From Oreohelix idahoensis (lineage: Eukaryota > Mollusca > Gastropoda > Stylommatophora > Oreohelicidae), in NCBI GenBank assembly GCA_024509875.1, contig JAMPIV010013729.1, positions 1-64,000 on the forward strand: DNA of 64,000 nt. The letters are read 5' to 3'. The notes under the pieces are model-generated. The model saw only the letters and a program-made list of their open reading frames with translations. It was not told the origin of the DNA and ran no database searches. Of the stretch, positions 14,191 through 25,734 are shown piece by piece. Both the position numbers and the translations under genes were made by a program. How positions within the stretch are numbered: position 1 is the stretch's first letter; each line of letters opens with the position of its first letter.

Positions 14191-14585
14191 TTGGGACCCA
14201 AAGACGCATCAAAAGTAGAAGAATGCAGTAAAGCGAACTCCATAGCTTGACTGCACTGCGTCGCGAGAGTGTCAGTGAACCAGAGCTGACCAAGACCCTA
14301 CTCCACCTCACACGTGGTGGTCCTGGAAAACAGGCTGCATCACATGTCACTGCAGTCTGGCTCTGAGGAGTAGGATCGAAGAGGGAAGGGGCCCAAACCC
14401 GAAGAGCAGGCGTCCTCAAAAAAAACGGATGCCTCGTCGCGGTGACTTTGGAATGTGTTGAGTCCTGATTAAGCTTCTGACAAATAACCGAAGCTGATCG
14501 CTGTAAAAGCGGACACAACGGCAAATGCCAGAGCTGTGCGCTTGTCTGATGGGCGTACGAGGAAGTTAGTCGAAGAAGAAGATTC
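14191..14585 (+). mobile_element. SINE-1 copy, swollen by small insertions
   Basis: It starts GGGACCCAAAGACGCA and ends in GAAGAAGAAGA like the other SINE-1 copies, and contains the shared CATAGCTTGACTGC and GGTGGTCCTGGAAA blocks. It is about 395 bp where clean copies are 306-313 bp; the excess is scattered one- to few-base insertions. No clear target duplication is visible. Either old decay or uncorrected long-read error explains it. Confidence 0.85.
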
Positions 14586-17500
14586 AATAATAGTGTATTA
14601 AGTAGTAGGTAGTGAGGCCTGAGAGCCGCAGCGTGCCTCGTGATGGCCTCGGGAGAGAGCCGCAATGCGCCTATCGCGAGACGGCGTCGTGGTGTTCACC
14701 AGACACCCCCTGAACTCGTTGAATCACCGGTGTGTGTGTGTGTATGTGTGCGTGCCATGTGAGTTTGGTGAGCTGATACAATGATGCATTGCTGTTTTAT
14801 TTGCTGTAATGCAAAGGTTGGGCCCCTTGTGTCTCGTGTGGGGCGTGAACGCAGTGCGATGTGAAGTGCTGAAGACTTGCGATGTTGTAAACACGGCCGG
14901 TGATTTTAATGAAACAGTTATATTTACTTATAAAGAATTATTTTGGTGGAGGGGTAGACACGGGTGGTCTCCGGGACCGTGTCCTAGAACTAACAGATTG
15001 TAATCTTGTTGATGGTTACAAAATAACAAACGTGTGGGTATGTTACTATTTTTTTTTCCCGCCCCCCCCAATAGTCTTGCTCGCCCAAATTAAAGTACTA
15101 TTCTTATCTGTTTTACATTAACTATCTTCTTTATCTTTTCTAATGGTGACCATAATACACCAAAGGTTGACATGGGGAAAGTAGATACTGTAATCCAAAG
15201 GTGTCGATTGTTCAGGACAAAGCATAAGTGCTGATAACAAATGTTGAGTGCCATAGTACAGAGCATTGTCCTATTGGTGTTTAGTATCTGGGGGAAGTCA
15301 ACATTGCCCAGATTCAATTGCCGTTTACTCAGAATTAGGTCACCTTAATGAAGATTGTGAAACGTTAGTGGAGCTAGCTTCAATCGGAAAGATAAACATG
15401 TGGTAACAGAAAGTGTGAGCAAAGCGCTAAAACGTGGGTGCATATTAGCTTGGATGAGTCGTGTGGTACCATAATTTTTAATAGACAGTATAAAGAAATG
15501 GACGCCATTGAATAAAATCTTGAGAGTAAAAGGTTGCAACCAAACAGACTTGACTAGATGATCATTATCACGTCATTACTGTTTTCCATGCCCTGTGAAA
15601 TATTAGGACTGCAGCTGTTGATCGCCACCGACTTTTATTACGGGTTGAGGCGAATTTTTCTTTTGCACTAATGGCTGCAGCCCCTCATCCGTCATTAACT
15701 GAATATGTGAAAATGATGCGCCCTTGAGTGGGTAATACCATGGGGGACTTTCATTATATTTTATTAAAATTTTGTTTTTAGCCTGCCTGGAGTTTACTTT
15801 CGACGTGAGCGTTCTGTTCTATATCTGTTGGGTTGTAAGAAGTTTCGTTTTAAACAAATCTGAGGCGATCGGCCCTAAGGAGCCTCTACAATTTACTCGT
15901 GTGCGGCGATCGGCAGCTTTGTGCCTCCCAGAATGCTAGATTTATATCCCCAGTGCTTTAGCGGTGTCTCTATGTGCACACTTCTTCTGTAACCTCTGCG
16001 GTGGGTGGCCCCCCGGGTCGGCCCATTGTTCTTTGGGGTCACGCCAGCGAACCGTAGAAAAACGGGGGCGGCGGGGGGAAGAGGGGGTTCAAACCCCCAC
16101 CCCCTTAGGGTTTGGTGAAAAACATTTGTGGGCTGAAATTTATACTGTAATCAAACATGTTTTTGCGTCCCGAAATTTTTTTTATTACCCCACTCCCCCT
16201 CCCCCTTCCCCTTTATTAAGTCCTTTCTACGGCCCTGACGTAAAAGCAATTTTTGCCAGTTTAAAAACCCCCCCCCCCCCCCCCCCCACAACACTTCGTC
16301 CCAAAATCAAGATCCCCCCTACCCCCTTTTTTTTTAAAGTGAAGTCACACTAATCCCCCCTTTTATCTCTATTTTTTTTAAAATACTGACATGCAACTAC
16401 ATAATCGAATGAAAGTTAGTAAACTAGTTAGGAGTATCAACATGTAACAAGTAACCTTAAGCTCGCTGGGGAAAATACAAGCATCTTTTTACAGGTGCAA
16501 GTTAATGTCGTGAGAGGCGAGTAATTTTGCATTTGTTTAGATTTCTTACAACCTATTGCCGAATCATGGATACCGATAGATTTTACTTACAATTAGGCAT
16601 CCGAGAAAAGCATTCAATGGTGATGAAAACCCATTTTGTCCAAAAGAGAAAAAAAAAAAAAAAAAAAAGCGGTCTTCTTAAGTCATGGTGGACCTCAAGC
16701 AACAAATTTTACATACCCCGGGATATTTTTTACATAACAATGACGGGACAGCCCTACATGTCAACAGACCCATCGAGCGGACAAGTAGAAGTAGCCGCCC
16801 ACGGTTTCTTGGGGGGGGGTCTCGTGCATTGTGTTTACCCAAAGGGCAGTGAATTACACTAAGTAGTTATTTTGCCTAGTAGTAACCAGCAGGCATAATG
16901 GGACAACCGGAGACTGTTCAGCGAGGAAGCTATTACAATGAGGTATTTTGGTAGTACGTCCGGTTCATGGATTAACAGACAAAGTAATATTGGATAAACG
17001 TGGAGTACCCCATAGTCTGAGCGAAGATCAATATGAAAGACGTCCATTACAGAAATGCACTATTAAACGCTGCACACCTGACATCAGACGCAGACAGGTA
17101 TGATCGGATTGTCTGGGCTATAAGCAAATATATGAAAGCGACCTATAGCAAAACATTGTTTTACAGAAAAACTTTCCAGGTATAGGAGGACTGGTTGGGG
17201 GGGTCTGACTAAAGTAAGACGAACGAAAACTTCACAGTGACATCAGAAGAGAACACGGGAAACTCGCCAGCGGCGTCCATTCAATGCCGGTCACGCATTA
17301 CTAACACCAGTGATAATTCTTCTAGTCTCCAGTAAAATTGCTAAGAGAAATAGCATTCCACCAGACCCGACTTGTTTCTAATATAATTTCACGAGAAGAA
17401 TCAGGACATGAAGTCAGTGATTTCTTTATATGGAAACCAAGGGTTAGTGTACAAAATATTAGTTATGTACATTATTAATATACATCAATTCTAATTCCAG

Positions 17501-18674
17501 ATATCTTATATACAAATTTTCCATAAACATAACACTGTAAATAACCAGTCACTTTTATACCGATTAATAATATATTGTACATTTAGTACCGTACACATGG
17601 GTATGCATCAATAAACACCGTGCAGAGAATTATTATATTTAATAAGAGTAGTTTGCACAGTTTTCCTCAGTAACGATTCCAAACGATGGTAGATAATACA
17701 AGACAACTTTTCTTTTACTTCCTTACACTTAACCTGGGTAAACAGTGACGCAGTAAACACCGCGCAGGTCATTCAGATTCTATAATGATCAAAGATTTCA
17801 CAGACAAGAAGAACATGCACACTGAACATGCGTAAACATAAATTTTAACAGTGTATTCTTTGTTACTTATTAAGGCTTTATCATGTTTCAGTTTTCATCG
17901 CAGTCGCAGTGGGAGAAACAGAGGCTGCTTTGACGATAACTCAGCCCCTTAGTCTTACTATCCTGGGTACTGGCGTAGGTCAATCGGGACTCACAAGCTA
18001 ATAAGTCGAGGCGGGGCCAACCAGACTATTACTGTGTGACGACCACGATATCACACAAATATTTAAGCCACCTTCAAAACCTATAGCCACCACAAGCAAC
18101 GGGCAGGGTTTAGCCGAGGAGGAATCTTACCAGGACGGCAAAGGATACTTTCAACTAACAACCACCCACACAGAAATAGTAATCACCGAAATTATCCTAT
18201 AATAATGTGATATGAATTACAAAGAGCTGTCCACGTGAAATTATGGCTCACAGAAGTTGAGCCAATGAGTATACGTGACGATCTACATTAAACAACAAGT
18301 GCCTACTGTGAATTATTTTATCAGAGGTTGCATGGAGGAGTATACGGCACGATCTTTTACAACAACATTGCCGTCCGAAAATTATTGATGATCTTAAGAT
18401 TACCTACTGTAATGGACAGATTCTCCTACAAGTAAACCTGCTGCGCCACCTCCAATACAAATATATAACACCCCATTTCCACCATCATCACCACATGAGC
18501 AAAATATCTTCACAAAAAAGGCGACAATTGCATTACAGGAGTGAAACGAAATCTCTACAGCCTAACATTGCGGTCTACACAACATAATGGACCATGCCAA
18601 CTCAGCCGCTCATTTCATTCGTCCTCCCAACACTCGCATTACATTGTGAAGCGAACAAAAGATCAGTTGCCATC
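14586..18674. other. Unassigned region with short microsatellites
   Basis: No gene recognised. It contains a (TG)n run near 14730-14755, C runs at 15061-15068 and 16266-16287, a G/C-rich patch at 16000-16130, and an A run near 16650. Open frames on both strands are short and without motif. Confidence 0.5.
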
Positions 18675-19046
18675 GACTTACTTACTTAGTCGTTCCCCTT
18701 CTACCGTGAGGATATGTTAGAGGTGTTTGGAAGAGAGTGAGCGACCAGACTATCCTATCGGCTGTCATTTCCACCTGGCTATTGCGTTCCCATTTTCTAG
18801 TCCTCGTCGGTCCTTCAAAAGATTGTCCTAATGTTGTCCTACGCCAGCGGACTCTGGGGTCGTCCTCGCGGGTCCTGGATCTCCTTGGCTCTTTGTTTCC
18901 CATGCTTGTCGTTGGTATCCGATCTTCTCCATTCTGCAGACATGGCCAAACCATGCGTTAATTGGGACTGTTCTAACTTGGGTCTGAAGGCAGTGGAGGT
19001 GGTAGGATTTAAGGCCTTGACGTATCTGTCTGGTTTTGCGTACCAT
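18675..19046 (-). pseudogene. LINE-B C-terminal fragment
   Basis: The minus strand reads WFGHVCRMEKIGYQRQAW and further on a GRRGTTK tail, the RWxGHVxRM signature at the C-terminus of many non-LTR retrotransposon polymerases. It matches the 34018-34300 copy, which also has the NRIVW and GRRGTTK segments. Frameshifts and small insertions break it. No RT core is present, so it is a 5'-truncated remnant. Confidence 0.7.
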
Positions 19047-22000
19047 GTCTCTTCTTGTTACTTCAACCCACCCATCCTCAGATACCTCATTTCTGAGGTT
19101 TGGATCTGGCTTTTATGGGTTGTAGTCATTGTTGCCCATGACTTCGCAACCACTATGTAAAGCCTTGTGTGACATAGGTGGAGCTAGGGGCCTATACAGA
19201 CTCATCTTCGTTTTTTCTTACCAAAACTCTCTCTTGCACTGAGGAATCCTCCGCATTCTATGACATGGAAAAGTCTTCCCTGCAACTGCTTGCTTATTTC
19301 GATGTGGAGCCACAACTCTTCTTTGATGACCTCCCTTTCGGGTCTTATAATAGCTCCGAGGGCTATTTAAGTGTTGGTTTAGCGCAGTAGATTAAATTCA
19401 TCATCATCATCAGTCACGTTTTATAGTATTGGACTTAAAGATTAGTTTGTGTATTTAAATTATCTTTTTGCATTATCTATTATCTTACTTTTCCAGATAT
19501 AGTTAATGTCTAGTTCTGTATCCTGCATTATTGAATATTATTTCGAATTGGTATGTTTTAGTCTAGTTACCGTTATTTAAGTAATTCCAATAAATGTCTT
19601 TGTAGTGGTGTGTTGCGTTACCAACACACGGGTTATAATTACATATAATAGAGTAAGGATAGAAAAGTAGTGCGAGAGAGTGACATACAGTTCTTCCCTT
19701 TCTTCCTTCTTCTCTAGATTCACACAGTGTTAATAGAGGATCGGTGGGGGGGTACTCGCCAAGCTTATTAAAGAAGGAGGGAGAATTAGAGTAGGTGAGT
19801 GATGTAGGAGTGATAGTGATCCACGAGCATTCAGAATCACTGCGGGGACTATCCTGCTGCGTATACTTATAACAAAGTCTTACATTCACCATTTCTCACT
19901 CCTGCTGCCATAATCTCTCAACCGGTTAGGCACACGGCAATATCTGAGCCCATTGGCCAACGCCGGCACCACAAAGATAAACTACTCCCTGGTTAATCCT
20001 TCCAGGTTAACCTGTGACAAGCTAACCACTATCGGCGTCGATCCTGTGCAATCAGTCTGGAATTTATACCCACTTCATATTGTTAGGGTTCCTTGACGCT
20101 ACTCTGTTACTATATCGTGTAATTCATAGATTCTTTTCTCAAGAAATTTATGGCGTGAGAACTGCTATGCATGTAAACCTACTGTAAATAATAAAAATAC
20201 CTGACGTTCTCTGTGCTTGTTCATACTTTCTTAATTTTTTAGTAGGAAATGCTCTCTATATCATTGTTCTTTTAGGCAAATCTGCACACTGTTAAGGTTA
20301 TTCTATTCTAAAAATAGTCCCATTTTCATCGGTGTATAGTGAATTTGTAAAACTGATTCTCCAGGTCCCATTTCTTGTTTAATTGTTTAAATTTAACTGT
20401 ACATCTCCCAGTTGTCGTTAAGTAGTGCTTCTTAGTGCTTCCTTCCTTGGACAACTTAAGAAAAAATAAAAAATCATGAGACAATAAGAAACTACCTGTA
20501 GCACTGACAACTGGATATGCCGGCTTATATTTATTTTTGGATTATTCTTAAAAAAATACGTTGTAACAACTGTTTCTTGTAACATACGATTACATAGTTT
20601 GTATATATTGTTATCAACACATTTACTAGTTACAATAGGATTTTTCTTTTTCCTTAAATGGGTTGATCTTAGCTTATTATAAATACTCCATGTCTGCTTT
20701 TGTCCAGAGACAATATACTTATTTATCTTGTTATAATTTGATGTTTTTCGTCCTAACCCCCTTGCGTTTCTTTCAGTTCCTAATAACCAAGCTTCAATTT
20801 TTATTTTGTTGTTGAGTACATTCTAAAAAAACTCACAACGTGTTTAATGTTACCAATTTTTGCCAGCTTGTCTTTAATTTTAAGTTTTTGGTTTAAAAAT
20901 TATGCAATTCCCACATTTCTAAACATAGTATGATGTATGTAGATCCCTCGCATATATAGCTTATAGCAACACTGATACCATTCAAGTTACATACATATTA
21001 TAATTGTCGAGTTAATCTCTTATTAAATATAAATGGTATCTATTCTTAATTTATAAATACAAAATAGCGATTTAATGTAAATTTCATTGTTACTTGAAAT
21101 TTACAACACTGATACAAAAATAATAAAATCTGGCATTTTTTTTTTCCCCCCCTCAAAACTGGCAAAAATGGGGCCCTAGGAATGGCAGGCATGCAGTTTT
21201 GGAGTACGCACGAAGAGGGAGGAACATTTTTTTACTTCTGACTGTCATTTTGGGCTTTGATACTTATTCCAGCATAACATACTTTCTCTGGGCCTGCAAA
21301 AACAGAGCTCTGGTAAAGAATTTCAAAACGGGATTTTCTCAGAAACATCGCTAACCTTTATCCCTCATTGCTCGCACCATCTAAGATGACAACAAGCCTA
21401 GCCTAGTCTACTCGTCAGTTTGAGAATACAGTTTAATATTTCAAAGCACGCACTTGAAAAAAACTAAGAACATTCCGAGACATCCAAAAGACGCTAGAGC
21501 CGTCTGTGGAGCTGGAGATAAATGTTAATCTCAAAACTATAATTCTTGACTAGATGTATTTCTTCAAGTAGGCCTACCGTGCCAGATGACGTAGGCTACA
21601 TCTTTTCACAACTTCCTGTGTTGCTATTTATGATGAGTTATTTTAGTAATTTCTTTCCATGCCACGATGTCATACCGTTCCAGTGTCTTTTCTCTTTTTA
21701 ATCATCCAGTGTCTTTTCTTCAATCTTTCCAGTTGTCTAAAATTTTTCAAGCTTTCTTATCATAACGTCTATAGCAGAGGTGTCACAAAATTATTTGGTC
21801 CTACCTTTTGCAAAAAGGAAATACCACTTGTAAGTTTAGGCTATTTTTAACGTTTACGTACTATTCATAATAGTGTCCAATGGCACACCTTCAAGGCTGT
21901 CACCAAGGCGTACCGCCCCCTCCCCTTAGTATGCCACTGGCCTAAAGATTTCTGATGTGTGTTAAGTAATTACTTTCCTTTGCACACTCGCTTGTTTCAT

Positions 22001-22928
22001 GACATCCACATTACTTTTGTTTTTGAACTGTCAGTGTATTCATAACATGCTTCTGTAAAACTACATCTCTGTGGACTCCAGGGATTTTCTTGCTTGTTTG
22101 CTTGGTTGTTTGCTTATTGCCTATGACTCGCTTATGTGTGCCTGTCCTCGAACTAAGCGCTCCATTGGATGGAGGATGGTTGAACAGCATAACTGTGTAT
22201 ATAAGGTTAGCTATGAATACTCTGCCATGAACCAGTGCAGGTAGTTGTCACTGAGTGTGAGATGAGATAGCTCTTTTTTTTTTTTTTTGTGGGGGGAGGG
22301 GAGCTTTCTGTATATAAAAATGTGTAAAAACTTTTATGATGTGATAGCAGATGAGATGAAAATGATGTAACCTGTCCGCAGTTGAAATGAAGAACACTGG
22401 AATGTATATCCGGTTTCACCAAAATGTCATCGATCTGGTGGCTGCGTCTCCCGCATTGTTGGGGTTAGGTTTTGGATTAGGATTCCTAATTCCTTACCCT
22501 CATTACTATGTCTTTAGAGTTCTTATTTAGGGCTGTAACAATGTGGGTGGCTTAATTGCCTCAGGATTGAAAGACGTTTGGATGATATTGGACACTGTTC
22601 TACATTTCCACCCCTCTTCCCTCTCCGCTGCCTTATGGGCTAGATATTTTAGTCAAAGGCTGTCAGAGAACTCCCATACACATTCCATAACAGAAGGTAA
22701 GGGGAAACCACCTTTATATTATCTCTTGTGCTGTCATGAATCAAAAACAATCTGATTTAAATAAAGTAAATAAGTTATGGAGTGGGGGAGGAGGAAGAGA
22801 AAAAAGAATCTAGTGGACAAAGCTTAGATGAATACTTTATAATAAATTTATTGACATATCCCAAAGTGCTGAGCATTACACAGTATTTCTTTAATGTTCA
22901 TTATGTGATTTATTATTTCATGTGGTAT
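19047..22928. other. Unassigned intergenic or intronic stretch
   Basis: AT-rich, with T runs (22274-22289) and no open frame bearing a known motif. From about 19.4 kb on, the sequence has fewer homopolymer oddities than the left part. It could belong to SEC63 intron 1 or its upstream region; nothing here decides this. Confidence 0.5.
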
Positions 22929-23335
22929 TATTGAACTGTTTATTCCTGGAAATGAAGAGGCTGACAGATTGGCAAAGGAAGGGAGAAAGCTTCCTCAACT
23001 TGACACAAACATAACTTATGAGGAGGCCAAGAGTTTTATCAAGCGCAGGTACAGGCACAAGTGGGAAGAAGAGCATCCAGGCCACACAAAAATGATCCGT
23101 ATTACCAGCTCAGCAGAAGTGAACAAGTGGTAATCTTCAGACTTCGCACAGGTCATAACAGATTGAGATACCATCTATTCAACAAATTAAAGATAGGAAC
23201 TACTGATAAGTGTGACTGGCACCGATAAAATGACTGCTGAACATCTGCTTCAAAGGTGCCCAACATATAAGGAACAGAGAAAACGCATATGGCCATCACC
23301 AGTACCATTCCTGGAGAAAATCTATCTACGGAGAT
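22929..23335 (+). pseudogene. LINE-RNH fragment, part 1 (RNase H C-terminus)
   Basis: It encodes IPGNEEADRLAKEGRK, the conserved end of the RNase H domain in RNase H-bearing LINEs, then a YRHKW...EEHPGH region and RLRTGHNRLRYHLFNK. Frameshifts appear near 23219. The reading is cut at 23335 by the LTR retrotransposon and resumes at 32422. It is the target into which that element inserted. Confidence 0.8.
23331..23335. repeat. 5-bp target duplication GAGAT (left)
   Basis: GAGAT precedes the first LTR base and recurs directly after the last LTR base (32422-32426). This marks a genuine integrase-mediated insertion whose two ends belong together. Confidence 0.95.
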
Positions 23336-24190
23336 TGTAGTGAAATTGACAGAGATACAACGGTAAAATTCCTCCAAGGATAACATTTAAGGATAAAAAC
23401 ATAATGCGTAGGCTGCTGATGTACATGATCGCCTAGACCGCGGGTCATCATCCCCATAAAATTGACTTGCTAGACCGGAGGGGAACGGAGGATCAAAAAG
23501 GAAAAAAATATGACTGGAAAGGCTAAAGAGACGCAATTGGGGGGGGAAATGGATGAAAGTAAAAAAAATTCAAGTCCCCCAAATTGACACGAGGTACGGA
23601 ATTGGACGTTTTGCGATACCAAGCGCTTGATTTGAATTTGAGCGGAAGAACGCAGATGTCTGAAAAAATTACAAAAAATTAAAAAGTAAATTTTTCTTAA
23701 TATTAATGTTAGGAATATTGAAAATAATGACAAAAGACAGTGTAGTTTACATCAGCCACAGACTGCATTGAATCTAACATATCGTTATTTGCACACAAAA
23801 ACACGACCTTGGACACAGATGTTCAAATTTACTTGGCATAGAAGTGAAGGGACATTGGTGGTAGCTGTGTCTAAATATAACTTTTACAACAAAAATTTGA
23901 AGGGGAGAGAACGGTTGGGTCAAAAATCGAGCACAATTTTGTAGAAACACAAGTAGAGACGGACAGACTAACAGATAACCATCCATACGTGACTGAAGCT
24001 TGACTGAAATGACTTTAGTGAGGAAATTTGAAATTAAAAATAAACCTCGGCAGTGATTGGCCACAGACAATCATATTATTAGCGCTTAGAGCGCATTTGG
24101 GGTCATTCTTCAATAATTGTTCAGTGTTAGACACAGATTTTAAAGTGTGGTGTTTTCCCATATGAAAGACAGTGAGTTAAATTTAGGGAC

Positions 24191-24229
24191 GCCATCCTAT
24201 AGCCAGCAGCTCAGCTGAGTTTTGCTAGC
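24191..24229 (+). promoter_or_regulatory. Conserved LTR block with CTCAGCTGAG palindrome
   Basis: GCCAGCAGCTCAGCTGAG followed by TTTTGCTAG is unchanged between both LTRs of this element and the divergent solo LTR (60782-60820), while flanking bases differ. The palindrome contains an E-box core CAGCTG. A transcription-control role is inference. Confidence 0.5.
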
Positions 24230-24361
24230 ACTTCTGTGTTAATTATTCATAATCTGGTAAGATTGAAATTATTTCTTTATATATTTTGAATATTGTTTCA
24301 TGTTCGAGTGATTTGATACTGCCATATCATAATCTAGCCTTACAAACAAGTAGGGATTTTG

Positions 24362-24391
24362 CTCTAGACCCCCCGCCCAAGTCAGGGTCTA
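24362..24391 (+). promoter_or_regulatory. LTR hairpin CTCTAGACCC / GGGTCTAGGG
   Basis: Arms of 10 bases pair, with one G-T pair, around a C-rich loop. The same fold is possible in the 3' LTR (31322-31351) and, with changed arm bases, in the solo LTR (60943-60978). The function is unknown; an RNA element in the LTR transcript is possible. Confidence 0.5.
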
Positions 24392-25465
24392 GGGGACTAA
24401 CAATGTACCTAAACACCAGCAAGGATTATGCAAGACCGATCAAGAGTTGAGAATAAGGAAACATATTACCTATCCTCTTTTAGGGTAGAAAACTAATAAT
24501 TATTTTTCAGAATCTATAGTCTGGGAGGATCTATCGGATGTAAACCCACCATGGTAACTGTGCTGTTTGGTCAGAGAGATCTGACCTGTCTGTATAATGT
24601 GGTTGTTGTGTCAGTGTGGTGTCCAGACGTGGGTAGAGAATAGATTTTGACACATGCCCATACTTTGATTGCAGAGCTGCGAGTTTCTGTCGTCTACGAA
24701 GCAGTATCTACTCGGGTGGTGATTTACACAAGTGTATCTGTGCAGTCCTTGTGACAGAGACCACCATTATTGCCCGCCAGCACGGAGAGGTGGGACCACC
24801 TGATTTCAGCACCAGAGCTACAAATACCAGATGAGTGAGCCTCTGGTCTGCTGGATATTCACCAACCCCATTTAGTTGCAGATACCCCATAAAAATTCCC
24901 ACCATTTTCTGGACACTGTGTAGTAAATATAGACAGGTGTGATGAGACCACCCCAACAGCACAGACAATAAATATCCTCCTTAGTAGCTGACTACCAGAA
25001 CATTTTAATAAAACTAACTATTCTAGTACTTAAATATGTACACTTTTGCATTTATTATGTAACATTCCATGCATAATTTTCATAAATTTTAAATCCTTCT
25101 TTTTAAAACAAGTTCTGGTCAAAATAAAACTTGATCCAGAACAAATAAATGTAATATAATTATATCAAAAAAACTTTACACACGTGAGTTAGTTCAGTGT
25201 ATTGTAACACTTGTTAATCTTATTAGTCTTGTTAAATATCTATGGGTAAATTTAGAACTATCACACCACAGTACACATCATAACCCTAGACACTTTACGC
25301 AGCTACATTCATAAAAAAAAAAATTAAGTGTGAGGTCGTAGTGGTAGCAAGAAAGGCCTTCTGACAATTCTCAATTACATTTTATCTCAGGAGCCTTCAC
25401 AGCTGGCCTCATACAATTTACATGTAGTACCATCATCATCATACAATACCATCAATACCACTACA

Positions 25466-25734
25466 TATATTGGGGTCTTGTCCAGGGATAATTAGCCCAA
25501 CAGTAATATTAAGATCTCCTGGTGGGAGAAATAAAAGTAGGGAAATAAATTGTAAAATTTCCTTTAAAATTAAAAGTGTCCCTGCAGATAAAAGTTGGTG
25601 AATCTTCACAGCCAGTAATAATTAATTAGTTAACTGGTTAGTTAGAATTAGTTAGACTATAGTAATTAGAAGTACTTAGTGTATTTACTGGTTAGAGATT
25701 TAGCTTATATATATTATTATATTGTCTAAAAAGT
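25466..25734 (+). other. Leader with primer-binding site
   Basis: Directly after the 5' LTR come TATAT and then TGGGGTCTTGTCC, a candidate tRNA primer site (TGG complements the tRNA CCA end). The tRNA cannot be named with confidence. The rest is AT-rich untranslated leader up to the gag ATG. Confidence 0.6.

Larger units (their letters stand above)
23336..25465 (+). repeat. 5' LTR (2130 bp)
   Basis: TG...CA ends with a 7-bp inverted repeat (TGTAGTG/CACTACA). It is nearly identical to the 3' LTR but lacks 77 bases present there. It carries the palindrome CTCAGCTGAG at about 24210 and a hairpin at about 24362. It should hold promoter and polyadenylation signals; I could not place the R region. 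No protein is encoded with any recognisable motif. Confidence 0.95.

Noticed and set aside
17701..17760. LFFYFL-like stretch as candidate SEC63 exon 1
   Set aside because: Only a few hydrophobic residues agree, with no upstream Met in frame, conserved residues or splice donor at the right place.
24708..24968. Minus-strand 86-codon frame repeated in both LTRs
   Set aside because: It recurs only because the LTRs are duplicates, has no motif and is not preserved in the solo LTR; treated as chance.
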